Source: Schwartzia sp. (in: firmicutes) (GTDB lineage Bacteria; Bacillota; Negativicutes; Selenomonadales; Selenomonadaceae). From it: a DNA stretch of 16,225 nucleotides. The stretch is taken from assembly GCA_024691625.1 (NCBI GenBank), contig JAILNL010000210.1, positions 1 to 16,225 on the forward strand, given 5' to 3'. This document shows, one piece after another, positions 8,983-15,136 of this stretch; the stretch's first letter is position 1; each line of letters opens with the position of its first letter. The position numbers and the translations under genes were made by a program. The notes below the pieces were generated by a model. It had not been told where the DNA came from. It ran no database searches and was given only the letters and a program-made list of their open reading frames with translations.

Positions 8983-9075
8983 AAAGAAAAGGTGCTGCCG
9001 ATAGACGGTCGCCCAGAATACTAGAACAGAGATAGCCGCCTAGTTTTCCAGACCGGGGCGGTTATTTCTGTTTAT
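8983..9075 (+). ncRNA. Putative antisense antitoxin RNA of a type I toxin-antitoxin locus
   Basis: A roughly 90-base RNA is predicted from the strong promoter just upstream to the hairpin terminator at 9025-9072. It runs convergent to the 31-codon toxin-like gene on the - strand and overlaps its stop codon and 3' end, so the two RNAs would be perfectly complementary over the hairpin. AGCCGCCTA (9034-9042) can also pair over nine bases, including one G-U, with the toxin leader (complement of 9237-9245). This arrangement resembles Fst/par and TxpA/RatA-type loci. The 5' end and size are predictions. Confidence 0.6.
9025..9072 (+). terminator. Shared hairpin terminator of the toxin/antitoxin locus
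   Basis: Sixteen-base arms at 9025-9040 and 9057-9072 enclose a 16-base loop. As + strand RNA all positions pair with two G-U wobbles; as - strand RNA those two become A-C mismatches, so termination should be stronger for the antitoxin direction. The hairpin overlaps the stop codon of the toxin-like gene (9062-9064). It may also end the upstream signalling operon. Confidence 0.65.
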
Positions 9076-9157
9076 TGGCGTTAACACCAAGCGTATAGCC
9101 CAGTGCGAATATCGTAGCCGTATATCCGAGAACGGATAAAAGCTCTGATATCGACAT
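9062..9157 (-). CDS. Small hydrophobic holin-like/type I toxin peptide (31 aa)
   Basis: A 31-codon gene starting at ATG 9157. It begins MSISELLSVLGYTATIFALG and ends with a short polar, basic tail NANKQK, so it is one membrane-spanning helix plus a charged C-terminus, as in holin-like or Fst/TxpA-type toxins of Firmicutes. A very strong ribosome binding site, AAAGGAGGGAG (complement of 9166-9176), lies eight bases before the ATG. The gene has its own promoter candidate (9270-9299), a leader of about 105 bases with secondary structure, and a convergent antisense RNA at its 3' end. In known loci the antisense RNA blocks toxin translation or destabilises its mRNA, and free toxin depolarises the membrane; that role is inferred here. 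The peptide is far below common gene-caller length limits and could be missed. Confidence 0.72.
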   Translation of the reverse strand: MSISELLSVLGYTATIFALGYTLGVNANKQK

Positions 9158-9220
9158 GGCATCAGCTCCCTCCTTTGAAAGATTCCCGTTAGGGTTTCTA
9201 TGTCAACGAAGGGTCACAGT

Positions 9221-9234
9221 CCCTCCGTGGAGGG
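9221..9234 (-). promoter_or_regulatory. Anti-Shine-Dalgarno element in the toxin leader
   Basis: The toxin mRNA carries CCCTCC (complement of 9229-9234), exactly complementary to GGAGGG in its own ribosome binding site (complement of 9168-9173). The same CCCTCC can instead pair locally with GGAGGG (complement of 9221-9226). The two foldings are mutually exclusive and could switch toxin translation. Confidence 0.45.
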
Positions 9235-9269
9235 CGAACCGCCTACCGTCAATGGTAGCACCAAAGAGA

Positions 9270-9299
9270 ATTGTACACCTATTTGAAGCAATTTGTCTA
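9270..9299 (-). promoter_or_regulatory. Promoter candidate of the toxin mRNA
   Basis: Read on the - strand: TAGACA (9299-9294), an 18-base spacer, then TACAAT (9275-9270). Transcription would begin near 9263, just at the GGTGCTACC element, giving a leader of about 105 bases before the toxin ATG. Confidence 0.5.
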
Positions 9300-9338
9300 T
9301 AATTTTGAAATGTTTGTTCGGTATTTTGATCTTTTCAC

Positions 9339-9357
9339 GAAGGGACGTTGTCCCTTC
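9339..9357. repeat. Inverted repeat, 8-base arms
   Basis: GAAGGGAC and GTCCCTTC flank a 3-base GTT loop. No T-run follows on the + strand, so it is unlikely to be a terminator there. Confidence 0.6.
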
Positions 9358-9366
9358 AAAACCCTA

Positions 9367-9387
9367 CAAGGAGGTCTTGCCTCCTTG
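9367..9387. repeat. Inverted repeat, 8-base arms
   Basis: CAAGGAGG and CCTCCTTG flank a 5-base loop. It lies only 9 bases from the previous inverted repeat, suggesting a composite element. Confidence 0.6.
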
Positions 9388-9488
9388 ACCTCCGCTTAAC
9401 GCCCTTCGGGCTGCTTTTGCTTCAGCCGCGTGGGAACCTAAGTATGCTTTGCCACGATACTGTCGACCGCGTCAAACGGTATCGGTAA

Positions 9489-9537
9489 ACTCCTTCCGTC
9501 GTTGCGCGCCAAACTAACATGCCATCGGTATGCTAAT
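9489..9537. repeat. Diverged repeat copy 1
   Basis: It starts ACTCCTTCCGTC and continues to a CCAAACTAACATGCC block followed by GGTATGCTA, forming an imperfect hairpin. The same order of blocks recurs at 9554-9612, so this appears to be a decayed copy of the same element. Confidence 0.55.
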
Positions 9538-9553
9538 ACATCTAAAAGAGGAT

Positions 9554-9612
9554 ACTCCCTCCGTCACGCTTTCAGCGTGCCAAGCCAACATGCCAGTGGC
9601 ATGTTGGCTTGG
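9554..9612. repeat. Repeat copy 2, carrying a 33-base near-perfect palindrome
   Basis: It starts ACTCCCTCCGTC, then has hairpin CACGCT/AGCGTG (9565-9579). Next are 16-base arms, CCAAGCCAACATGCCA (9580-9595) and its exact reverse complement (9597-9612), separated by the single base G9596. Such a structure can extrude as a cruciform or form a long RNA hairpin. The palindrome is intact here but degraded in copy 1. Confidence 0.7.
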
Positions 9613-9731
9613 GGCGGCTGCGAGCCCTTGTGGGGAAGTGCGAAGGGGCAAAGCCCCGCCGCGATAAAACCTTGAAAAATTTTTAAGTGGCACGTTGTTT
9701 TTTCTGTTGCTTGGGGCATGTATATAAATAG

Positions 9732-9777
9732 AAGGAGCATCTTTTGCTGTGAATGACAGCAAAGGGTGCTCCTTTTT
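9732..9777 (+). terminator. Strong intrinsic terminator with no clear upstream gene
   Basis: A 17-base stem (9734-9750 with 9756-9772, two G-U pairs), a 5-base loop and a TTTTT tract at 9773-9777. The nearest + strand protein gene ends over 800 bases upstream. It may end an unseen small RNA or read-through, or act as an attenuator in a long yybS leader. The stem could also work on the - strand, but the following bases there are poor in T-runs. Confidence 0.75.
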
Positions 9778-9856
9778 GATATAGCTCGGCTAAAATATCT
9801 TACGGTCCCGCACACCGCGAAGCCCGCTCCTTTTGGGAAAACGCGGACGCAGGAAG
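9778..9856. other. Non-coding stretch before the yybS promoter
   Basis: I see no gene, terminator or clear motif here. Short open frames on both strands lack ribosome binding sites. Confidence 0.4.
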
Positions 9857-9873
9857 TTTTGCCTGTGGCAAAA
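9857..9873. promoter_or_regulatory. Possible operator overlapping the yybS promoter -35
   Basis: TTTTGCC and GGCAAAA form a 7-base-arm palindrome with a TGT centre, covering the predicted -35 hexamer at 9866-9871. That position would suit a repressor site. A chance hairpin is also possible. Confidence 0.35.
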
Positions 9874-9894
9874 GTTAAGCGAATGCGATATAAT
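9866..9894 (+). promoter_or_regulatory. Promoter candidate for yybS-gdpP
   Basis: A perfect TATAAT at 9889-9894 lies 17 bases after TGGCAA (9866-9871), a weak -35. Transcription would start near 9901, leaving a leader of about 67 bases before yybS. Confidence 0.55.
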
Positions 9895-9967
9895 ACTCTA
9901 TTATTGATAGTTTCATCATGGGAAAGTGTTCCTTCGCGGAGCTTTGAAAGGATTGATTTCTTAATAT

Positions 9968-10924
9968 ATGGAGCATAGAGTGACTTCTTTAACCGAGAGC
10001 GGTATTCTTGCCGCAGTCACGGTCATCATGGCACTGATAGGTGTCTATGTTCCGTTTCTCGGTATTGTGGCGATTCTTCTGTGGCCGCTTCCGATAACGG
10101 TATTGGTTGTACGGCACGGGTTTCGCTGGGGCGCTATGGCTGCGGTGGTGGCGAGCCTGCTTATTGCAGCTCTCATTGAACCGACTGTTGCGGTGCGTCT
10201 GGCTTTGGCTTTTGCTCCCGTAGGTCTGGCGCTGGGCTATGGATACAGGCTGGGCTGGTCCGGAGTCCGTATTGTTACGGCGGCTATAGTCGTTTCGGTT
10301 CTCGCGAAGGCTTTGGCTCTCGGCATGGTTTTCTTCCTTACGGGGATTCACCCTTTCACGGGACAGCTTGATATGCTTCGGGAATCCTACACGCAGGCAG
10401 CCGAGATGTATAAAGGCATGGGCATGAACGAGGTTCAGATAGAAATGACGAAGCAGTCATTTGAGCATAATCTCGGTGTAATAGAGATTCTTCTGCCTCT
10501 TGTTGTGGTTACGATGGGCCTTCTTGATACTATGGTAAATTTCGTGGTGGCAGGAAAGGTGTTCAAACGTCTCGGTACGAGTGTTCCTGTGCTGCCTCCC
10601 TTCAAGGAATGGCGTCTGCCGCAGGCCTTCGCGTGGCTTTTCGGTGCGTCGCTGGTAGTTACTTACATCGGAAATACCCAGGGGATTCCCTGGCTGTTTC
10701 AGGCGGGAATGAACTGCTATATGGCAGCGACTCTGGCTGGACTTGTCGAGGGCGTTGTTGTTTTTGAATACGCCATGGACCATTACAACTGGTCAAAATG
10801 GGCGAGCACACTCTTCCTTATCATGATTCTTATGAATGGTTTTCTGTTCCAGATTCTCGCTCTGGTGGGCATCATGGATACGATTTTTGATTATCGCGTA
10901 CGCTTCTTCGGGGGCAGAAAGTGA
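9968..10924 (+). CDS. yybS: YybS/DUF2232 family membrane protein
   Basis: A 318-residue, very hydrophobic protein with about eight predicted membrane segments, covering residues 10-125 densely and then 165-195, 220-265 and 280-305, with a soluble amphipathic loop near 130-160. Length, the opening TSLTESGILAAVTVIMALIG and position directly before gdpP fit the DUF2232 family that includes Bacillus YybS; its biochemical role is not established. Start choice: ATG 9968 has AAAGGA 15 bases upstream (9947-9952). The in-frame GTG at 9980 has GGAG (9970-9973) six bases before it and is a fair alternative. Transcription is probably from the TATAAT promoter near 9890, and gdpP follows about 35 bases later, so the two likely form one operon. 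Confidence 0.85.
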   Translation: MEHRVTSLTESGILAAVTVIMALIGVYVPFLGIVAILLWPLPITVLVVRHGFRWGAMAAVVASLLIAALIEPTVAVRLALAFAPVGLALGYGYRLGWSGVRIVTAAIVVSVLAKALALGMVFFLTGIHPFTGQLDMLRESYTQAAEMYKGMGMNEVQIEMTKQSFEHNLGVIEILLPLVVVTMGLLDTMVNFVVAGKVFKRLGTSVPVLPPFKEWRLPQAFAWLFGASLVVTYIGNTQGIPWLFQAGMNCYMAATLAGLVEGVVVFEYAMDHYNWSKWASTLFLIMILMNGFLFQILALVGIMDTIFDYRVRFFGGRK

Positions 10925-10959
10925 TTCCTTTTCGTTAGGAAAGAAATGAGGTGACAGCG

Positions 10960-12939
10960 TTGCCGAAAAATTTATCCGCATGGGTAGACATGGCTATTTT
11001 CCTTGCCGTCTATGGTGTGATGGTCTTGGTTTTGGCCGCGTTCAATCTGTATATGGGCGTTATAAGCCTTGTGGTGTGGATATGTCTTGCCGTTTTTGCG
11101 CGGGAAAGGTGCCGCGACAGGCAGGAGAAGTTTGAGCAGTACTGCCGCGAGGTCGTGTGCAATGTAAACACTGTGTTTAACTACGCTATAGATCATATTC
11201 CGCAGGCTGTGCTTATCGTCAGCGCGGACGGAAGACTGCAGTGGTCGAATCCGGCTCTTTATGAGTTCGTGGGCCATGTCTGCGACCAGGGAATGCTGGT
11301 TTCGGAGTTCTGGCCCGGTATGATTCTGAAGCCTGTATGGGGCATGACCGGTGAGTATATCTTCACCGAGGGGGAAACCAGCTACAAGGCAATGTACCGT
11401 CCCATAAAGCTTGATGATACCGAAGAAGACCTCATGGCATTTTATGTGCAGGATGTCACCGCCGTTGCAAATCTCCGCAAGGCATATACGGACAGCCGCA
11501 CGGTGCTTTCCTATATCGAAATTGATAACTACGACGAGGTTCTGCAGGGGCTGACGGAGGCGGAGCGCACGGCGCTGCTCTTTGATGTCAACCGTACTGT
11601 GGACGACTGGATGCATAAGCTGGGCGGCTTCCTGCGCCGTGTCGGCGACGAGACCTATGTTGCCGTTCTTGAACGCAGCGCTCTTGAAAAGGCTATGCAG
11701 GATAAATTTGATGTTCTTGACCGCGTGCGCGCGCTGCACGGGTCCAACAAGCTGCCTGTTACGCTTTCTCTGGGTGTGGCTGTTGCGGATAATCAGTCGC
11801 TTGGAGAGCTTGCCATGCAGGCTCATTCGAACCTTGAGCTGGCTCTGGGCCGCGGCGGCGACCAGGTGGCTGTGCAGATTGACGGAAAGACGCAGTTCTT
11901 CGGCGGCAAAACTCAGGCGGTTGAAAAGCATACGCGTGTTAAGGCCCGCGTGGTTGCACACGCTCTGCGCGATTTGATTGCGAAATCCGGAGAGGTTTTC
12001 GTAATGGGCCATCAAAACGAGGATTTCGATGCACTGGGCGCTGCCTTTGGCGTGGCTAAAATGGTGCGTGAGGGTGAAAAGCCTGTTCATATCGTTTTGA
12101 GCGATATGAACGACGGTATAGACAAGCTGGTGGATATGCTTAAGGAGAAGCCTGAGTACGAAAAGCTCTTCATTAAGGAGCCTGAGGCTCTGGCGATGGC
12201 TCCCGAAAAGCCTCTGCTCATAGTGGTGGATACACATATTCCGCATCTTGTGGCGGCACCTAAGCTGCTTGAGAAATACAAGAACGTGGTGGTTATAGAC
12301 CATCACCGCCGCAGTGAAAGCGCGATACAGAATTCGGTGCTCATGTATATCGAGCCGTCCTCGTCCTCGACCAGTGAGCTGGTGACTGAACTTTTGATGT
12401 ATCTCAGCAACGATCTGGTGCTCACAAGACTTGAAGCTACGGCGCTTTACTCGGGTATTGTGGTTGACACTAAAAATTTTGGAGTTCAGACGGGTGTCCG
12501 TACCTTCGAAGCGGCTGCATATCTGCGGCGCGCGGGTGCTGACCCTGTGGTTATACGGTATCTTTTCCGCTCGGATTTCGATACGAGCACGACTATCGCG
12601 AAGGCGACAGCCGCCGCGCAGCTTTACGAGGGCGGGCTTATTGTTACAACGTGCCCTGACCCGATTCCGAATGTGCAGGCTATTGCCGCGCAGGTGGCAG
12701 ATGCGCTGCTCCGTATTGAAGCAGTCCGTATGAGCCTTGTTGTTTTCCAGCTTGAGGAAAATGTGGTGGGCATCAGCGCCCGCTCCTCCGGAGAGCTTAA
12801 TGTGCAGGTTATCATGGAACATTTCGGTGGCGGCGGACATCAGAATGTGGCCGGTGCGCAGATTTCAGGTACCTCCATTGCTGATGTGGAAAAAGAAGCA
12901 GTAGAGATTGCGAAAAAGTACATAGAAGAAAACGGTTGA
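10960..12939 (+). CDS. gdpP: Cyclic-di-AMP phosphodiesterase GdpP (PAS-degenerate GGDEF-DHH/DHHA1)
   Basis: A membrane-bound phosphodiesterase that hydrolyses c-di-AMP, a messenger controlling potassium and osmotic balance and envelope stress in Firmicutes. Numbering is from TTG 10960 (659 residues), chosen because GAGGTGA (10948-10954) sits five bases before it; GTG 10951 is an alternative. Two membrane segments (about 10-45) precede a PAS-like domain (about 70-165) and a degenerate GGDEF domain with RVGDET at 227-232 in place of GGDEF. The DHH domain has the metal ligands expected of the family: His351, Asp355 and Asp357 (HQNEDFDA), Asp424, Asp447-His448-His449 and Asp503. DHHA1 ends with FGGGGHQN, with His627. 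All catalytic motifs appear intact. A strong terminator follows directly. Confidence 0.96.
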   Translation: MPKNLSAWVDMAIFLAVYGVMVLVLAAFNLYMGVISLVVWICLAVFARERCRDRQEKFEQYCREVVCNVNTVFNYAIDHIPQAVLIVSADGRLQWSNPALYEFVGHVCDQGMLVSEFWPGMILKPVWGMTGEYIFTEGETSYKAMYRPIKLDDTEEDLMAFYVQDVTAVANLRKAYTDSRTVLSYIEIDNYDEVLQGLTEAERTALLFDVNRTVDDWMHKLGGFLRRVGDETYVAVLERSALEKAMQDKFDVLDRVRALHGSNKLPVTLSLGVAVADNQSLGELAMQAHSNLELALGRGGDQVAVQIDGKTQFFGGKTQAVEKHTRVKARVVAHALRDLIAKSGEVFVMGHQNEDFDALGAAFGVAKMVREGEKPVHIVLSDMNDGIDKLVDMLKEKPEYEKLFIKEPEALAMAPEKPLLIVVDTHIPHLVAAPKLLEKYKNVVVIDHHRRSESAIQNSVLMYIEPSSSSTSELVTELLMYLSNDLVLTRLEATALYSGIVVDTKNFGVQTGVRTFEAAAYLRRAGADPVVIRYLFRSDFDTSTTIAKATAAAQLYEGGLIVTTCPDPIPNVQAIAAQVADALLRIEAVRMSLVVFQLEENVVGISARSSGELNVQVIMEHFGGGGHQNVAGAQISGTSIADVEKEAVEIAKKYIEENG

Positions 12940-12943
12940 TTAA

Positions 12944-12984
12944 TTAGGCTGTGGAAAAATGATTTTCCACAGTCTAATTTTTTT
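12944..12984 (+). terminator. Intrinsic terminator of yybS-gdpP
   Basis: Fifteen-base arms TTAGGCTGTGGAAAA (12944-12958) and TTTTCCACAGTCTAA (12963-12977), one G-U pair, a 4-base ATGA loop and seven T (12978-12984). It lies five bases after the gdpP stop and separates it from rplI. Confidence 0.93.
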
Positions 12985-13095
12985 CTAAAATTTTTTTGAA
13001 AATGAATGATTTTGCAGGAATTTTTGAATTTTGTCGAATATTGTTTATATAAAAGTATAGAATTTTATTTATACAAAAGCTTAGGGGGTTCGTTG

Positions 13096-13949
13096 ATGGT
13101 CAGGCGGTAGATGCCTTTCGGAAAGGTTGTGAGGGCAATGGGCAGATTAGGAAGGAAATCACGCAAAAGGATTTGCGCGATGACAGCAATGATTCTTACA
13201 GGGCTGTTTTCTGCACTGCCTTCGCATGCGTTTGCGGATGAGCCGGTAGATGTGCCTGTTGAGACTGTTTACCACAATGGGGAAAAATTCGCTTAAATCA
13301 GCTTCTTCCCCGAGAATGAGGGATTAGGCAAGGAGGGCGACTGGTTCGTAGATCCGTCTAAATATACCCCTTCAGTGAAGCTGGAAAAGGCAACTGTATC
13401 CGCTGTGGAATATTGGGCGGATATAATTGGTGACGGAGCAAAAAACAAGGATGCATGGACAATATATCTTAATACTAATGAGGAAAAGAATGCCGGAGCA
13501 GGCTCCTATTCGATAAGAGCCACCGGCGATAAAAACAGTTTTCTGAATCATGAAGCATTTATTAAGGACCAGCTTCAGGACGGAAAAGAGCTTTTGGTAA
13601 TTGACCAGAAGTATCTTGTTGAGCACGGCTATAAGCTGGCGGCAGGTGATTATGGATTCAGCGAAATAACCGTAGGCAAGTATTTCGGAGCTAAACGTAC
13701 CAGAGGTGACGGCGTAGCAGATTGCGGCTGGTGGGTGGATGCGGATACGGTGCTTCCGACAAACGAGCAGGCGGCGGAGAGAAATTTATGATGCAGAGCC
13801 GTTCCATGGACAAGACGCGGGTTCTGCTTGGAATCTACGGCAGCCGTGCACTTAATGACCGCTGGCGTATCGGCGGAGAGCTCGGAATCGCGCAGGGCGC
13901 GCATGACAGGGATATCACCGCGAGTGTTACAATGCGGTGCACATGGTAA
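13096..13949 (+). pseudogene. Decayed exported protein, probable outer-membrane/autotransporter-type, with two in-frame stops and a frameshift
   Basis: AGGGGG (13083-13088) points to ATG 13096, which reads MVRR and then TAG (13108-13110), followed at once by ATG 13111 in the same frame. From there runs a signal peptide: RKSRKR, a hydrophobic core, then PSHAFA before DEP. TAA at 13294-13296 breaks the frame, which then continues without interruption to TGA at 13789-13791. A different frame, entered somewhere around 13750-13790, continues the product to 13949 and ends in alternating residues ITASVTMRCTW with a terminal Trp, as in the last strand of outer-membrane beta-barrels. The passenger-like part (VSAVEYWADIIG, DCGWWVDADTVLPTNEQAA) loosely recalls secreted metallopeptidase N-terminal regions, but no HExxH site is present. 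The barrel part is far too short, so an internal deletion is likely. Function unassigned. Confidence 0.65.
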
Positions 13950-14027
13950 CCAATATTGTCAGAGACAGGGGAAACAAACTCTGAGCATAAGGCATAAAAA
14001 TGATTGTTATTAAAGGGAGGTAATTGC

Positions 14028-14408
14028 ATGAGAAAATAACGTTATGCAGGTCTTTTAATCGCAGCATTTGTTTTGGCTATGGCTTTTGCCAGCGTCGATA
14101 TGGCAGGCTCCCGCGGCAGCCAGAATTTTACGCTGGAGAACGGCACGGGCCGTGTTATCACTGAGATTTATCTCAGCCCGACGAAAAAGAGCACATGGCT
14201 CTATCAGGACGAGCTCGGCAAGAACCAGGTTCTCTGGCCGGGACAGGAAATCTTCCTGGATTTCGACCCGATGGACAACGTTCAGTACTGGGATATCAAG
14301 GTTGTATATGAAAATGGAGACGAGGAATATTGGTACGGTCTTGACCTCTTCCGCATCTATCATGTAACAATCCGTCCGGGTACTATCGCAACTATTGATA
14401 CCGTCTGA
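14028..14408 (+). pseudogene. Small secreted protein with an in-frame TAA at codon 4 of its signal peptide
   Basis: An excellent ribosome binding site, AAAGGGAGG (14012-14020), precedes ATG 14028. The frame reads Met-Arg-Lys, TAA (14037-14039), then RYAGLLIAAFVLAMAFA, a normal signal-peptide core, and about 105 more residues. Without the stop it would be a typical 126-residue exported protein; AAA to TAA is one substitution. The only rescue starts are internal, TTG 14073 or ATG 14079, with no ribosome binding site and a truncated signal peptide. The mature part is rich in Trp, Tyr and acidic residues (EIYLSPTKKSTWLY, YWDIKVVYENGDEEYWYG) and resembles small beta-rich secreted proteins seen in Negativicutes. 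I know no function for it. It could be a pseudogene, a sequencing error or a readthrough case. Confidence 0.6.
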
Positions 14409-14460
14409 TTCGGCAGAGAAATCGTCTTTCAGCCGCTCAAATTTCACTCCCCTGTTCATG

Positions 14461-14494
14461 AAAAACCCGCAGAAGAATTTCTCCTGCGGGTTTT
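14461..14494. terminator. Bidirectional terminator between convergent genes
   Basis: AAAACCCGCAG (14462-14472) and CTGCGGGTTTT (14484-14494) form an 11-base stem whose outer A/T pairs give T-tracts on both strands. It lies between the + strand small secreted protein and the - strand exported protein and can serve both. Confidence 0.85.
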
Positions 14495-14506
14495 ATATTT
14501 GATAGT

Positions 14507-15082
14507 TTATTTTGCTGTCAGCATTTTTTCTTTTATGACCTTGTTGATGTCCTTGTTTATCTTTTGCATTGTTTCTAAAGCCACGGATTTGTTTCCTACG
14601 GTGCCAATCCATGTGCTGTCGTAATGCTGCTCGACAAATTTTCCGTTATAGAGATAGCGGTCGCCCTTCACGTCTATGACCTTAAAGGGAGCTGTTGCAA
14701 TTATCTCGATGCCCTGGGTGAAGAAGCTGAATTTCTCCTTGCGCTGGAACGGTTCCAGCGAGAGGCAGATGATGTAATCAAAGCCCTCTCCGGCGACTGC
14801 GTCCATTATGTCACGGCGCTCTGCCATAGCGAGGTCTGTCATGCCGCTGTCCGCAAGCTTTTTTAGCACGGCGTCGCTTCTTGATACTGCAAAGTTTTTC
14901 GAAAGCGACTCATTGAGATTTTTCAAAATACAGTCGTCGAGGACATCATCATAGGTGGTCTTCGCATTGTTCACATAGACGATGGCAACACGGGGCATTT
15001 CTGCTGCCATGGCGGCAGATACCGCTGTCAGGACGAGCAGAAATGTTAAAAGCAAAATTCTTGTCATGGGTAGTCGTTTCAC
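14507..15082 (-). CDS. Exported protein of unknown function (191 aa)
   Basis: The GTG start at 15082 is chosen because AAAGGAG (complement of 15092-15098) lies nine bases upstream; the in-frame ATG at 15067 is too far. The protein opens with MKRLPMTR and a hydrophobic core, then a likely signal peptidase I site after AAMA or AAMAA (residues 26-27), so it is probably periplasmic and is not a lipoprotein. The mature part begins PRVAIVYVNNAKTTYDD and continues with alternating helical and strand-like segments. The pattern loosely recalls small envelope proteins with a CsgG/LpoB-like alpha/beta fold (NLNESLSKNFAVSRSDAV, then DYIICLSLEPF). I do not assign a family. It is transcribed away from rplI and shares a terminator with the convergent + strand gene. 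Confidence 0.75.
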   Translation of the reverse strand: MKRLPMTRILLLTFLLVLTAVSAAMAAEMPRVAIVYVNNAKTTYDDVLDDCILKNLNESLSKNFAVSRSDAVLKKLADSGMTDLAMAERRDIMDAVAGEGFDYIICLSLEPFQRKEKFSFFTQGIEIIATAPFKVIDVKGDRYLYNGKFVEQHYDSTWIGTVGNKSVALETMQKINKDINKVIKEKMLTAK

Positions 15083-15107
15083 GATGAAGTGCTCCTTTCG
15101 GGATAAA

Positions 15108-15136
15108 AGTATACTACTATAAGCATTTCGCCAAAA
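15108..15136 (-). promoter_or_regulatory. Weak promoter candidate for the exported-protein gene
   Basis: On the - strand TATACT (15113-15108) lies 17 bases after TTTTGG (15136-15131). The -10 is reasonable and the -35 poor. Confidence 0.3.

Larger units (their letters stand above)
9300..9730. other. Hairpin-rich intergenic repeat cluster without a supported gene
   Basis: About 430 bases with no convincing coding sequence but many short inverted repeats: GAAGGGAC/GTCCCTTC (9339-9357), CAAGGAGG/CCTCCTTG (9367-9387), GCCC/GGGC (9401-9411), CGATAC/GTATCG (9455-9484), CACGCT/AGCGTG (9565-9579), the large palindrome at 9580-9612, and GGGGC/GCCCC (9645-9657). The texture resembles intergenic REP- or MITE-like repeats of gut Firmicutes. 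That is a resemblance, not an identification. Confidence 0.6.

Noticed and set aside
9300..9730. CRISPR array or tRNA/rRNA genes in the repeat-rich intergenic region
   Set aside because: Repeats are diverged and only two copies, with no regular spacers; no tRNA cloverleaf or rRNA-like sequence is recognisable.
9514..9815. Short - strand frames in the hairpin-rich intergenic region
   Set aside because: They read through palindromes and the terminator stem, lack ribosome binding sites, and their sequence is explained by the repeats.
10972..12840. A 622-codon open frame on the - strand opposite gdpP
   Set aside because: It mirrors gdpP codon bias, is rich in His, Arg and Cys with no domain pattern, and has no ribosome binding site; gdpP on the + strand has all its catalytic motifs.
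13096..14408. Stop-codon reassignment as an explanation for the in-frame TAG and TAA codons
   Set aside because: Other genes in the window end normally at TAA, TGA and TAG, and both large kinases and gdpP contain no in-frame stops; mutation or sequencing error is simpler.
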